Origin: Candidatus Cloacimonadota bacterium
GTDB lineage: Bacteria > Cloacimonadota > Cloacimonadia > JGIOTU-2
DNA length: 17,467 nucleotides
Assembly: GCA_014382685.1 (NCBI GenBank)
Contig: JACNJG010000087.1
Location: 1-17,467, forward strand
Reading direction: 5' to 3'
Each line of letters begins with the position of its first letter. Position 1 is the first letter of the stretch. Positions 1 through 6,995 of this stretch are shown in pieces. Made by a program: the position numbers and the translations under genes. The notes below the pieces were generated by a model. The model was not told the origin of the DNA. It saw only the letters and a program-made list of their open reading frames with translations, and searched no databases.

Positions 1-13
1 ATCCAATATCCAA

Positions 14-49
14 CCCCAGTGTAATAAAAAAAAGAAGATTACACAGGGG
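14..49. repeat. Imperfect hairpin with A-rich loop
   Basis: Arms at 14-25 (CCCCAGTGTAAT) and 38-49 (ATTACACAGGGG) pair over 12 positions with one A-A mismatch, around a 12-base purine loop. No T-run follows on either strand, so a rho-independent terminator is unlikely. TCCAATATCC-like words flank it at 2-11 and 60-72, so it seems to be part of the degenerate intergenic repeat tract that fills the left end. Function is unknown. Confidence 0.5.
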
Positions 50-83
50 CAGGCATGGAATATCCAATGTCCATATATCTCAG

Positions 84-179
84 TGTCCTGTCTGTCTCGG
101 CGTCCTGTCGGGGCGTCCTGTCAAGTCGTAATGAAATGGAGACTGAAGCGTAGCGAAGACTGAAATGAAATGAAGACGG
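84..179. repeat. Dispersed repeat, left copy
   Basis: The unit (T/C)GTCCTGTC occurs three times, at 84-92, 101-109 and 114-122. The 18-mer at 114-131 matches 17379-17396 at 17 of 18 positions. The 18-mer at 162-179 (GAAATGAAATGAAGACGG) matches 17411-17428 at 17 of 18. The word AGCGAAGACTGA near 152-163 also has a relative beside the tRNA at the right end. The two copies lie in the same orientation, outside the gene cluster on both sides. No protein is recognisable in it. Confidence 0.65.
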
Positions 180-220
180 AAGAGGAGTACGGCTTTAGCC
201 GGGAGGTGTGTAATATCAAA

Positions 221-236
221 TCCGACAGCTGGCGGA
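221..236. repeat. Palindrome, TCCGACAGCTGGCGGA
   Basis: This is a near-perfect 16-base palindrome with a CAGCTG centre. A related word, TCCGCCAGTTGGCGA, occurs at 14067-14081 between the two GxxExxY copies. A smaller palindrome (CGGCTTTAGCCG) lies at 190-201. Two copies in intergenic DNA suggest a small genome-wide palindromic repeat. A regulator binding site is possible but nothing specific supports it. Confidence 0.4.
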
Positions 237-319
237 TTGAGTATCAGAAATTAATATTTCATATAATCATCATAAATTTGTTAAAATTCCTCAAAAAAAT
301 CACAAAATTCCGATTTCAC

Positions 320-348
320 TTGACAACCAACATGCGGAGTTCTTACGA
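320..348 (+). promoter_or_regulatory. Possible sigma-70-like promoter for the operon
   Basis: A perfect -35 hexamer TTGACA lies at 320-325. At 17 bases spacing the -10 candidate is TTACGA (343-348), which is weak. At 18 bases it would be TACGAG, also weak. Transcription would begin near 355, giving a leader of about 25 bases before sucC. The surrounding 242-380 is AT-rich and otherwise empty. It is supported only by the -35 match and its position ahead of the first gene. Confidence 0.35.
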
Positions 349-380
349 GCACACTAAATTTTTCTGATTGATAAAATCAT

Positions 381-1550
381 ATGAATATTCATGAATGTCA
401 GGCAAAACAGCTTTTCAAAAATTACGGAATAACAATCCCTCAAGGTAAAATAGCAGAAACATCCGAGCAAGCATTAGAAGCAGCCCGGGAGATCAACAGC
501 GAAAAATGGGTAGTCAAAGCCCAGATACATGCCGGGGGTAGAGGAAAAGGCGGCGGAGTAAAGATCGCTTCCTCGATCGAAGATGTAAAAACAATCGCAG
601 AGAATATGCTGGGTATGAAATTGGTCACCCACCAGACCGGTCCCAAAGGCAAACTCGTTCAAAAGATATATATCGAAGAAGTTGCACCCATAAAAAAAGA
701 ATATTACCTCGGACTGGTTCTTGACCGCACAGCAGAAATGCCCGTTATGATCGCATCTACCGAAGGCGGAATGGAGATCGAAAAAGTTGCTGCAGAATTT
801 CCCGATAAGATCATCAAAGTTCGCATCGATCCTTTGATCGGCTTCCGTAATTTTCACAGTGCAGAGCTTGCAAACGGGCTGGGATTGGATAAAGTCCAAT
901 CACGTGATTTTGCAAAATTTACACGAGCATTATATAAGCTTTACAAAGAAAAAGATGCAAGTCTTATCGAAATAAATCCCCTTGTCTTGAAGGATGATGA
1001 TACCTTCATTGCACTGGATGCAAAGATCAATTTTGATGACAATGCACTGTTCAGACACGAAGACATTCTGGAGATGCGCGACCTCACTGAAGAAGAGCCA
1101 ACAGAACTGGAAGCAAGCAATTTTAACCTGAACTACATCAAGCTCGACGGTAATGTCGGATGTATGGTCAACGGCGCCGGTCTTGCGATGTCCACTATGG
1201 ATATCATCAAAATCAAAGGCGGTGAGCCAGCAAACTTTCTCGATGTAGGTGGCGATGCTTCTGCTGAAACCGTAGCAAAAGGTTTTGAGATCATTCTGAG
1301 AGATAAGAATGTAAAAGCGATCTTCGTGAACATTTTTGGCGGGATCGTTCGCTGCGACCGCATTGCAAACGGCATTCTCGATGCTGCAAAAGAGACCAAT
1401 ATTGTTGTTCCTGTCATTGTACGATTAGATGGGACAAACGCAGAAATCGCTGCGGAAATCCTACAAAAAGCACACATTCCAAATATCATTACTGCGACCA
1501 GTCTTGCCGATGGAGCTCAGAAAGCAGTTAATGCAGCACGGGGAGTGTGA
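381..1550 (+). CDS. sucC: Succinyl-CoA synthetase, beta subunit
   Basis: The ADP- or GDP-forming beta subunit pairs with SucD to interconvert succinyl-CoA plus NDP and phosphate with succinate, CoA and NTP in the cytosol. The product is 389 residues, close to the E. coli length of 388, and opens with MNIHECQAKQLF as the family does. The ATP-grasp domain shows HAGGRGKGGG at residues 50-59 and EINPLV further on. The C-terminal ligase domain has NFLDVGGDAS and NIFGGIVRCD. No convincing Shine-Dalgarno precedes the ATG at 381, but the N-terminal match to the family fixes this start. It overlaps the region just before sucD and is probably the first gene of the operon. With KorABCD and TfrAB it forms the succinyl-CoA/succinate step of a half TCA cycle. 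Confidence 0.97.
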   Translation: MNIHECQAKQLFKNYGITIPQGKIAETSEQALEAAREINSEKWVVKAQIHAGGRGKGGGVKIASSIEDVKTIAENMLGMKLVTHQTGPKGKLVQKIYIEEVAPIKKEYYLGLVLDRTAEMPVMIASTEGGMEIEKVAAEFPDKIIKVRIDPLIGFRNFHSAELANGLGLDKVQSRDFAKFTRALYKLYKEKDASLIEINPLVLKDDDTFIALDAKINFDDNALFRHEDILEMRDLTEEEPTELEASNFNLNYIKLDGNVGCMVNGAGLAMSTMDIIKIKGGEPANFLDVGGDASAETVAKGFEIILRDKNVKAIFVNIFGGIVRCDRIANGILDAAKETNIVVPVIVRLDGTNAEIAAEILQKAHIPNIITATSLADGAQKAVNAARGV

Positions 1551-1552
1551 TC

Positions 1553-2422
1553 ATGGGTATTTTAGTAAATAGAAATTCAAAAGTAATAGTACAGGGTTTT
1601 ACCGGCAAAGAAGCTACCTTCCACGCAGAACAATGCATTGAGTACGGAACTAATATTGTTGGTGGCGTTACTCCCGGCAAAGGAGGTCAAACCCATCTTG
1701 ATCGACCTGTTTTCAGTACAGTTAAAGATGCGGTTGAACATACCGGAGCTGACACTTCTCTGATCCTTGTTCCCCCATCATTCGCTGCTGATGCAATAAT
1801 GGAAGCTGCTGATGGCGGCATCAAAGTCATAGTCTGCATTTCCGAAGGCATTCCCACACAGGATGTCATGTATGCAAAAATGTATGTGGCAAAAAAAGGT
1901 GCGGTGCTTATCGGACCGAACTGCCCGGGTATCATCACAGCAGAAGAAGCAAAGATCGGTATTATGCCTGGCAATATCTTTAAAAAAGGAAATGTGGGAG
2001 TCATCTCAAAATCCGGAACCCTCACTTACGAAGCAGCCAATCAGGTTGTGAACGCAGGACTGGGAATTACTACAGCCATTGGTATTGGTGGTGATCCGAT
2101 CATCGGCTCGACATTTATAGATTTACTGAAACTTTTCGAAGAAGATCCCGAAACTCATGCAGTTGTTATGATAGGCGAGATCGGCGGAGACCTCGAAATC
2201 CAGGCAGCTCATTATATAAAAAATAATATGACAAAACCTGTTGTTGCCTTCATCGCAGGACAGACTGCTCCCAAAGGAAAACGAATGGGACATGCAGGCG
2301 CTATCATTGCAGGCAGCAAGGGAACGGCTCAGGAAAAAATGTCTGCATTGGAACAGGCAGGTGTGCGTGTATGCAAATCTCCTGCAGATGTCGGGCAAGC
2401 AACAAAAGAAGTATTATCATAA
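1553..2422 (+). CDS. sucD: Succinyl-CoA synthetase, alpha subunit
   Basis: This subunit carries the CoA-binding Rossmann domain and the histidine phosphorylated during catalysis. The ATG at 1553 gives 289 residues, the E. coli length, and the start MGILVNRNSK aligns with E. coli MSILIDKNTK. A GGGAG motif at 1541-1545 suits it, so the upstream GTG at 1547, which overlaps the sucC stop, is less likely. Visible motifs are GFTGKEATFH near residue 16, GGVTPGKGG at 37-45, GPNCPGIITA at 121-130, ISKSGTLTYE at 151-160, and the active-site GHAGAIIAG with His247. The stop is followed by about 117 bases of repeat-like AT-rich DNA before the fumarase genes. Confidence 0.97.
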   Translation: MGILVNRNSKVIVQGFTGKEATFHAEQCIEYGTNIVGGVTPGKGGQTHLDRPVFSTVKDAVEHTGADTSLILVPPSFAADAIMEAADGGIKVIVCISEGIPTQDVMYAKMYVAKKGAVLIGPNCPGIITAEEAKIGIMPGNIFKKGNVGVISKSGTLTYEAANQVVNAGLGITTAIGIGGDPIIGSTFIDLLKLFEEDPETHAVVMIGEIGGDLEIQAAHYIKNNMTKPVVAFIAGQTAPKGKRMGHAGAIIAGSKGTAQEKMSALEQAGVRVCKSPADVGQATKEVLS

Positions 2423-2502
2423 GGTAAAATATTATGAACCAAACAATACACAAAACCAACAAATTAATATTGAACAGGATATTATTCTTAAATCCTTTTT
2501 TC

Positions 2503-2521
2503 GTGTTTTTCGTGGTTAAAT
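2503..2521. repeat. Solo end of the CACGAA-type repeat
   Basis: The sequence ends in the 13-mer TTCGTGGTTAAAT (2509-2521), identical to 14253-14265 at the right end of the GxxExxY element. In both places the 13-mer lies 4-7 bases upstream of the next gene's Shine-Dalgarno (2529-2533 here). The rest of 2423-2539 is AT-rich with no gene, and no matching left end is obvious, so this looks like a remnant. Confidence 0.5.
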
Positions 2522-2539
2522 TTTTTTTAGGAGTTTTTA

Positions 2540-3385
2540 GTGAGAGAAATCGATGTAAATGAAATCATTCCCATTGTAAAAAAACTGTGTATCGATGCCA
2601 ATTATTACATTGGTGAAGATGTTTTGGACAAGATCAAGGAATTCTACGAGAAGGAAGAGTCCGCAACTGCAAAAGAAGTGCTTTCCATCCTTTTGGAAAA
2701 CTATGAACTTGCTGCAAACGAAAAAATGCCGTCATGCCAGGATACAGGTGTGGCTGTTGTTTTTATTGAGCTCGGACAGGATGTTCATCTTTTCGGTGGA
2801 GATTTCTATGAAGCTATCAATGAAGGTGTTCGTCAGGGCTACAAAGATGGCTATCTCAGGAAATCCATTGTTAACGATCCGATCATTGACCGCGTGAACA
2901 CAAAAGATAATACCCCTGCACTCATTTATACTGATATTGTACCCGGCGAAAAGATCAAGATCATTGTCGCACCAAAAGGCGGCGGCTCAGAAAATATGAG
3001 CGAAGTGAAAATGATGAAAGCTGCCGACGGCATCGAGGGTGTAGTTGATTTTGTTGTTGACCGCGTAAGCCGTTCCGGTGGAAATCCCTGTCCTCCGATC
3101 GTTGTAGGTATTGGTCTTGGTGGTAACTTTGAGCAAAGTGCACTTCTTGCCAAAAAAGCTCTTCTCCGTCCTCTTAATGAATCTCATCCTGAAGAAAAGT
3201 GGGCAAGGATAGAAGAAGAAATTCTGGAAAAAGTAAATAAACTTGGTATCGGTCCCCAGGGATTCGGCGGCAGAACAACTGCCCTTGGCGTGTCCATCAT
3301 GTATAAACCCTGCCATATTGCATCGATGCCCGTTGCAGTGAACATTCAATGTCATGCTGCACGACATAAAAGTGCGGTTATCTAA
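2540..3385 (+). CDS. Class I fumarase, alpha subunit (FumA N-terminal/TtdA type)
   Basis: This is the catalytic subunit of an oxygen-sensitive [4Fe-4S] hydro-lyase that interconverts fumarate and malate. The 281-residue protein corresponds to the N-terminal half of E. coli FumA, a common split arrangement in anaerobes. Likely cluster ligands are Cys66 in SCQDTG, Cys184 in GGNPCPP, and Cys271 (or Cys258) in the C-terminal CHIASMPVAVNIQC stretch. RTTALG near 245-250 and KGGGSENMS near 146-154 are also family-typical. The start is GTG at 2540 with AGGAG at 2529-2533. The beta subunit follows after 12 bases. L-tartrate dehydratase alpha is the close alternative, but the succinate and 2-oxoglutarate neighbours favour fumarase. 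Confidence 0.93.
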   Translation: MREIDVNEIIPIVKKLCIDANYYIGEDVLDKIKEFYEKEESATAKEVLSILLENYELAANEKMPSCQDTGVAVVFIELGQDVHLFGGDFYEAINEGVRQGYKDGYLRKSIVNDPIIDRVNTKDNTPALIYTDIVPGEKIKIIVAPKGGGSENMSEVKMMKAADGIEGVVDFVVDRVSRSGGNPCPPIVVGIGLGGNFEQSALLAKKALLRPLNESHPEEKWARIEEEILEKVNKLGIGPQGFGGRTTALGVSIMYKPCHIASMPVAVNIQCHAARHKSAVI

Positions 3386-3397
3386 GAAGGAGCTCAC

Positions 3398-3958
3398 ATG
3401 CCACAAACAATACGATTAACAACTCCTTTTACTGATGAAGATGTTTCCAAACTTTCTATCGGCGATAAAGTACTTATTACCGGAACGATCTACACAGGTA
3501 GAGATGCAGCACACAAACGCCTGGTCGAGCTTGTCGAAGCAGGAAAAGACCTTCCTTTTGATATAAAAGGACAAATAATTTATTATGTCGGTCCGGCTCC
3601 GGCACCTCCCGGAAAACCAATCGGCTCTGCAGGTCCTACAACGAGTTACAGAATGGACCCTTATGCACCTGCGCTCATGGATGTCGGACTTAAAGGCATG
3701 ATCGGCAAAGGACCTCGCAACCAAAAAGTTATAGATTCCATGAAAAAAAATAAAGCAGTCTATCTCGCTGCAATCGGCGGTGCTGCAGTGGTTGTTGCCA
3801 AATCGATAAAAGAAGCAAAAGTAATTGCTTATGACGATCTTGGCACAGAAGCGATCCGTGAACTCAAAGTTGAAGATTTTCCATGCATAGTTGCAAATGA
3901 TATTTATGGAAATGATATTTATAAAGATGGTGTTGAAAAATACAAGGTTGAAACTTGA
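3398..3958 (+). CDS. Class I fumarase, beta subunit (FumA C-terminal/TtdB type)
   Basis: The 186-residue partner of the preceding alpha subunit equals the C-terminal domain of single-chain class I fumarases. It shows YVGPAPAPPGKPIGSAGPTT near 67-86, the substrate-binding GLKGMIGKG near 107-115, and AAIGGAAVV in the swivelling domain. AAGGAG at 3387-3392 fits the ATG at 3398. The stop codon and last residues (KVET) run into a TTGAAACTTGA-type repeat whose left arm begins at 3957, so the extreme C-terminus may have been replaced when that repeat arose. The next gene, korD, starts 140 bases further on. Confidence 0.93.
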   Translation: MPQTIRLTTPFTDEDVSKLSIGDKVLITGTIYTGRDAAHKRLVELVEAGKDLPFDIKGQIIYYVGPAPAPPGKPIGSAGPTTSYRMDPYAPALMDVGLKGMIGKGPRNQKVIDSMKKNKAVYLAAIGGAAVVVAKSIKEAKVIAYDDLGTEAIRELKVEDFPCIVANDIYGNDIYKDGVEKYKVET

Positions 3959-4080
3959 TACTTGAAATTCGAAACTGGGTTAAATAAATAAAATATGAAA
4001 GAATTTTTTATGAAATTTGATAAAAGACTCCAGGCAAAATATTTCACATTTCAAATTTCACATTTCAAATTTCAAGTCTC
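3957..4080. repeat. Inverted repeat bracketing an empty spacer
   Basis: The left arm at 3957-3974 (GATACTTGAAATTCGAAA) and the right arm at 4063-4080 (TTTCAAATTTCAAGTCTC) are inverted copies matching at 16 of 18 positions. The right side also holds tandem TTTCACATTTCAAA units at 4041-4070. No gene is seen between the arms. The left arm overlaps the fumarase beta stop and the right arm ends 18 bases before the korD start. It resembles the brackets around the four-helix-bundle and GxxExxY genes, with different sequence and no cargo. Confidence 0.6.
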
Positions 4081-4098
4081 AAATTCAAGGAGTTTTTA

Positions 4099-4359
4099 AT
4101 GAGATTTTGGGAAAAACCATTTGGGAAAGAAAAACCCAAAACAATATGCGGAGAGATCCATATCATCGATGACAGATGCAAGGGATGTTCTTTCTGTATC
4201 GAGTACTGTCCGAGAGATGTACTTGAACTTTCCGAAGATTTTAATAAAAAGGGATATCATCCTCCTGTTATAGCAAAACCGGACATGTGTACTTTTTGTG
4301 GCTTATGTGAAATGATCTGTCCTGATTTTGCAATATTTGTAACCGAGAAGGAGGAGTAG
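4099..4359 (+). CDS. korD: 2-Oxoglutarate:ferredoxin oxidoreductase, delta (ferredoxin) subunit
   Basis: This small 86-residue 2[4Fe-4S] protein delivers electrons between the KorAB catalytic core and soluble ferredoxin. The first cluster motif is CKGCSFCIEYCP (about residues 30-41) and the second is CTFCGLCEMICP (about 68-79). The N-terminus MRFWEKPFGK and a KPD before the second motif are typical of KorD-like subunits. AAGGAG at 4087-4092 fits the ATG. Its stop overlaps the GTG of korA by one base, indicating translational coupling. The order D-A-B-C is common for KOR clusters in anaerobes. Confidence 0.9.
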   Translation: MRFWEKPFGKEKPKTICGEIHIIDDRCKGCSFCIEYCPRDVLELSEDFNKKGYHPPVIAKPDMCTFCGLCEMICPDFAIFVTEKEE

Positions 4360-5516
4360 TGTTTAAAAAATCACGATTAATAGGTGAATTTTTCATGCAG
4401 GGCGATATCGCTTGTGCAGAAGGGGCAATCGCTGCGGGCTGCCGTTTCTTTGGCGGCTATCCCATCACTCCAGCATCGGAAATCGCAGAACGTATGGCAT
4501 TGAGACTACCTCTTCTTCAAGGAGTATTTATACAATATGAAGACGAGATCGCTTCCATAGCAGGCATACTCGGTGCTTCATGGGCGGGTGCAAAATCTAT
4601 GACCGCAACATCCGGACCGGGTATCTCGCTTATGACCGAGAATATCGGACTTGGTATGATGATGGAAGCCCCATGCGTTGTGGTGAATGTTCAAAGAGGT
4701 GGACCTTCGACCGGACTTCCAACATCCTGGGGACAATCCGACATGATGCAAGCTCGCTGGGGTTCGCATGGTGACTATGGAAGTATCTCTCTTGTACCAA
4801 ATTCCCCTCAGGAATTCTTCGATCTGACAGTAACTGCTTTCAATTTTTCAGAGAAGTACAGATTGCCTGTATTCCTTATGGCAGACGCACTTGTCGGACA
4901 CATGACCGAAAAAGTTGTCATTCCTCCAGTTGAAGAACTTGAAATCATAAACAGAAAATATACTACAAAAAAACCGGAAGATTATCTCCCTTACGATTAC
5001 GGTAAAGATCTCATCCCGGATTTCGCAAAAGCCGGCGATGGATATCGCTATCATACTACAGGACTAACCCATGACAAACGTGGCTATCCGGACATGAGCT
5101 TCGAATGCCAGAACGAGCTCGTACCCCGTCTTGTGAACAAGATCAAAAATCATATTGATGATATTTCTCTTACTGAGGAGTATGACATCGAGGGCGCTGA
5201 TGTGATTGTCATTTCCTATGGAATTACATCGCGAACCATACTTCCAGCGCTCACAATGGCAAAGAAAAAGGGAATAAAAATCGGTTATTTACGCCTGAAA
5301 ACAGTATGGCCCTTTCCAGAAGAAAAAATCCGCAAGCTCTCTGAAAAAGTTGCAGGTTTCGTAGTTCCGGAAATGAATCTCGGGCAGATATCACTCGAAG
5401 TGGAACGATGTGCACATAATGATTCTATTGTCAAACTCGTTCCCCATCCCGGCGGAGGCATACATAAATTTGAAGACGTGCTGCACGCAATTGAAGAGGT
5501 CGCACATGGCAAATAA
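4359..5516 (+). CDS. korA: 2-Oxoglutarate:ferredoxin oxidoreductase, alpha subunit
   Basis: This is the pyrimidine-binding and transketolase-C-like subunit of the CoA-dependent 2-oxoacid:ferredoxin oxidoreductase. It carries out reversible oxidative decarboxylation of 2-oxoglutarate to succinyl-CoA. The 385-residue product shows FMQGDIACAEGAIAAGCRFF followed by GGYPITPAS near residues 32-40, ATSGPGISLM, and VNVQRGGPSTGLPT, all characteristic of the alpha chain. The GTG start at 4359 overlaps the korD stop and is preceded by AAGGAGG at 4348-4354. The end overlaps korB by 11 bases. The substrate assignment to 2-oxoglutarate rests on KorA-type sequence and on the adjacent sucCD; other branched 2-oxoacids cannot be excluded. 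Confidence 0.93.
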   Translation: MFKKSRLIGEFFMQGDIACAEGAIAAGCRFFGGYPITPASEIAERMALRLPLLQGVFIQYEDEIASIAGILGASWAGAKSMTATSGPGISLMTENIGLGMMMEAPCVVVNVQRGGPSTGLPTSWGQSDMMQARWGSHGDYGSISLVPNSPQEFFDLTVTAFNFSEKYRLPVFLMADALVGHMTEKVVIPPVEELEIINRKYTTKKPEDYLPYDYGKDLIPDFAKAGDGYRYHTTGLTHDKRGYPDMSFECQNELVPRLVNKIKNHIDDISLTEEYDIEGADVIVISYGITSRTILPALTMAKKKGIKIGYLRLKTVWPFPEEKIRKLSEKVAGFVVPEMNLGQISLEVERCAHNDSIVKLVPHPGGGIHKFEDVLHAIEEVAHGK

Positions 5517-6438
5517 TACAGCTCAATTACAAGAAAAACCTCATCCAATGGAAGATATCCTGAGGATGGATAGAATGCCTCATATCTGGTGTTCCGGATG
5601 CGGGCTTGGTTCTGCAGTAACATCCTTTGTGGAAGGTTTGAAAAAAGCAGGTGTATCTTATGATAAAACAGCAATAGTCTCAGGCATCGGCTGTACCGGT
5701 CGAGTTGCCGGTTATCTACGTCTTGATTCCTATCATACGACACATGGAAGAGCGATACCCTTTGCAACAGGGCTAAAACTCGCAAACCGCGATCTAACAG
5801 TGGTTGTATTTTCAGGTGATGGTGACCTTTTTGCAATCGGTGGAAACCATCTCATCCATGCAGCGAGAAGGAATGTTGATATTAATGTGATTTGCGTGAA
5901 TAATTTTATATATGGTATGACAGGCGGTCAAAATGCCCCGACCACTCCGCTTGGAGCATACAGCTCTACAGCTCCCTTTGGCAACTATGAGATGCCCTTC
6001 AATCTGGTAGGACTTGCTGCAGCATCCGGTGCAAGTTACGTGGCACGTTGGACCACCATGCATGCCCGTCGTTTGACAGATTCCATTGCAACTGCTGCTA
6101 AGAAAAAGGGATTCTGTTTCATCGAGATCGTTTCTCCCTGCCCAACAGTTTTTGCCAGAAAAAATAAAGGTGGAACAGGACTTGATATGCTCAAAGAATT
6201 CCAAACTCGCGCCATCATAGATCATGATGCAGACCCCACAAAGATACCTCTTAACATGGACAATGAGATTGTATGCGGTGAGTTCGTAAATGAAGACAGG
6301 CCAACTTTCTGGGAAAATGTCCAATCCGGTATTAAATCTCGGGTAGAAAAATTTACGGACTGGGAAGAGATGCAAAGCAATTCCAAAAAAATTCACCATA
6401 AAACATTTCTAAAATATACAGCAAGTAGAGAATCGTAA
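5506..6438 (+). CDS. korB: 2-Oxoglutarate:ferredoxin oxidoreductase, beta subunit (thiamine diphosphate)
   Basis: This subunit binds thiamine diphosphate-Mg and one [4Fe-4S] cluster. The ATG at 5506 gives 310 residues and has GAAGAGG at 5493-5499. Longer readings starting further upstream lie inside korA and lack family similarity. Visible features are WCSGCGLGS (residues 28-36, two cluster cysteines), SGIGCTGR near 59-66, and the ThDP motif running from GDGD at 104-107 to NN at 132-133. FIYGMTGGQ follows. KorA, KorB and KorC are probably one complex with KorD. Its carboxylating direction would need low-potential ferredoxin, which the HdrABC-Mvh genes downstream could supply. Confidence 0.94.
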   Translation: MANNTAQLQEKPHPMEDILRMDRMPHIWCSGCGLGSAVTSFVEGLKKAGVSYDKTAIVSGIGCTGRVAGYLRLDSYHTTHGRAIPFATGLKLANRDLTVVVFSGDGDLFAIGGNHLIHAARRNVDINVICVNNFIYGMTGGQNAPTTPLGAYSSTAPFGNYEMPFNLVGLAAASGASYVARWTTMHARRLTDSIATAAKKKGFCFIEIVSPCPTVFARKNKGGTGLDMLKEFQTRAIIDHDADPTKIPLNMDNEIVCGEFVNEDRPTFWENVQSGIKSRVEKFTDWEEMQSNSKKIHHKTFLKYTASRES

Positions 6439-6455
6439 TTTATCAGGAGCAATAC

Positions 6456-6995
6456 ATGAGTGAACTCAGAGTTAAAATATCAGGATTCGGCGGGCAGGGT
6501 ATTATCCTCTCTTCCTTCATTATTGGAAAAGCAGCTTCAATATATGACCGGCAACACTCTTCTATGACCCAGGCATACGGACCGGCAGCACGTGGCGGCG
6601 CCTGTAGCTCGCAGGTAGTTATTTCATCCGATAATGTTGAATATCCGCTTGTCGATACTGCCGATGTTCTCATTGCCATGTCCCAAGAAGGATACGATAC
6701 TTTTCTGCCGATCCTGAAAAAAGGCGGCATCCTATTATATGATACTGATCTTGTGGAAAAATTACAGTCACATAAAGATTTTATTGCAAAAGGAATCCCT
6801 GCAACACGTCTCGCTGAGGAACTTGGCAAAAAGATCGTTGCAAACATTGTCATGCTGGGATTCGCAACAAAGCAGGCAAAGATCGTTTCCCCCGAAGCAA
6901 TGCAGGAAGCCATCGCAGATTCTGTACCCAGCAAATTCATTGACCTGAACATGAAAGCTTTTCAGGCAGGTTTTGATTATAATGAGGAACAATAA
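6456..6995 (+). CDS. korC: 2-Oxoglutarate:ferredoxin oxidoreductase, gamma subunit
   Basis: This 179-residue gamma-domain subunit of the 2-oxoacid:ferredoxin oxidoreductase contributes to CoA binding and assembly. It opens with the typical ISGFGGQGIILSSFIIGKAA (about residues 9-28), followed by AYGPAARGG and CSSQVVIS near 42-57. The SD is AGGAG at 6445-6449. The stop TAA overlaps the ATG of hdrC (TAATG at 6993-6997), so KOR and Hdr genes are translationally coupled. That is direct evidence that the two enzyme systems are expressed together. Confidence 0.92.
   Translation: MSELRVKISGFGGQGIILSSFIIGKAASIYDRQHSSMTQAYGPAARGGACSSQVVISSDNVEYPLVDTADVLIAMSQEGYDTFLPILKKGGILLYDTDLVEKLQSHKDFIAKGIPATRLAEELGKKIVANIVMLGFATKQAKIVSPEAMQEAIADSVPSKFIDLNMKAFQAGFDYNEEQ

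Noticed and set aside
14..49. Rho-independent terminator of an upstream gene
   Set aside because: The stem is good, but neither strand has a T-run after it and the loop is long.
170..367. Open reading frame of 65 codons at the left end
   Set aside because: It starts inside the dispersed repeat, crosses the 221-236 palindrome and the possible promoter, has no Shine-Dalgarno, and its product has low-complexity composition with no recognisable family.
370..380. TAAAAT at 372-377 as the sucC -10 box
   Set aside because: It lies only 3 bases before the ATG and has no -35 at proper distance.
474..899. Minus-strand open reading frame inside sucC, and similar long antisense frames under hdrA, tfrA and mvhA
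   Set aside because: They are shadows of strongly supported plus-strand genes, with cysteine- and phenylalanine-rich products and no independent start signals.
2241..2519. Open reading frame overlapping the end of sucD and the following spacer
   Set aside because: Most of it is an alternate frame of sucD, and its tail is the AT-rich repeat remnant. It has no family resemblance.
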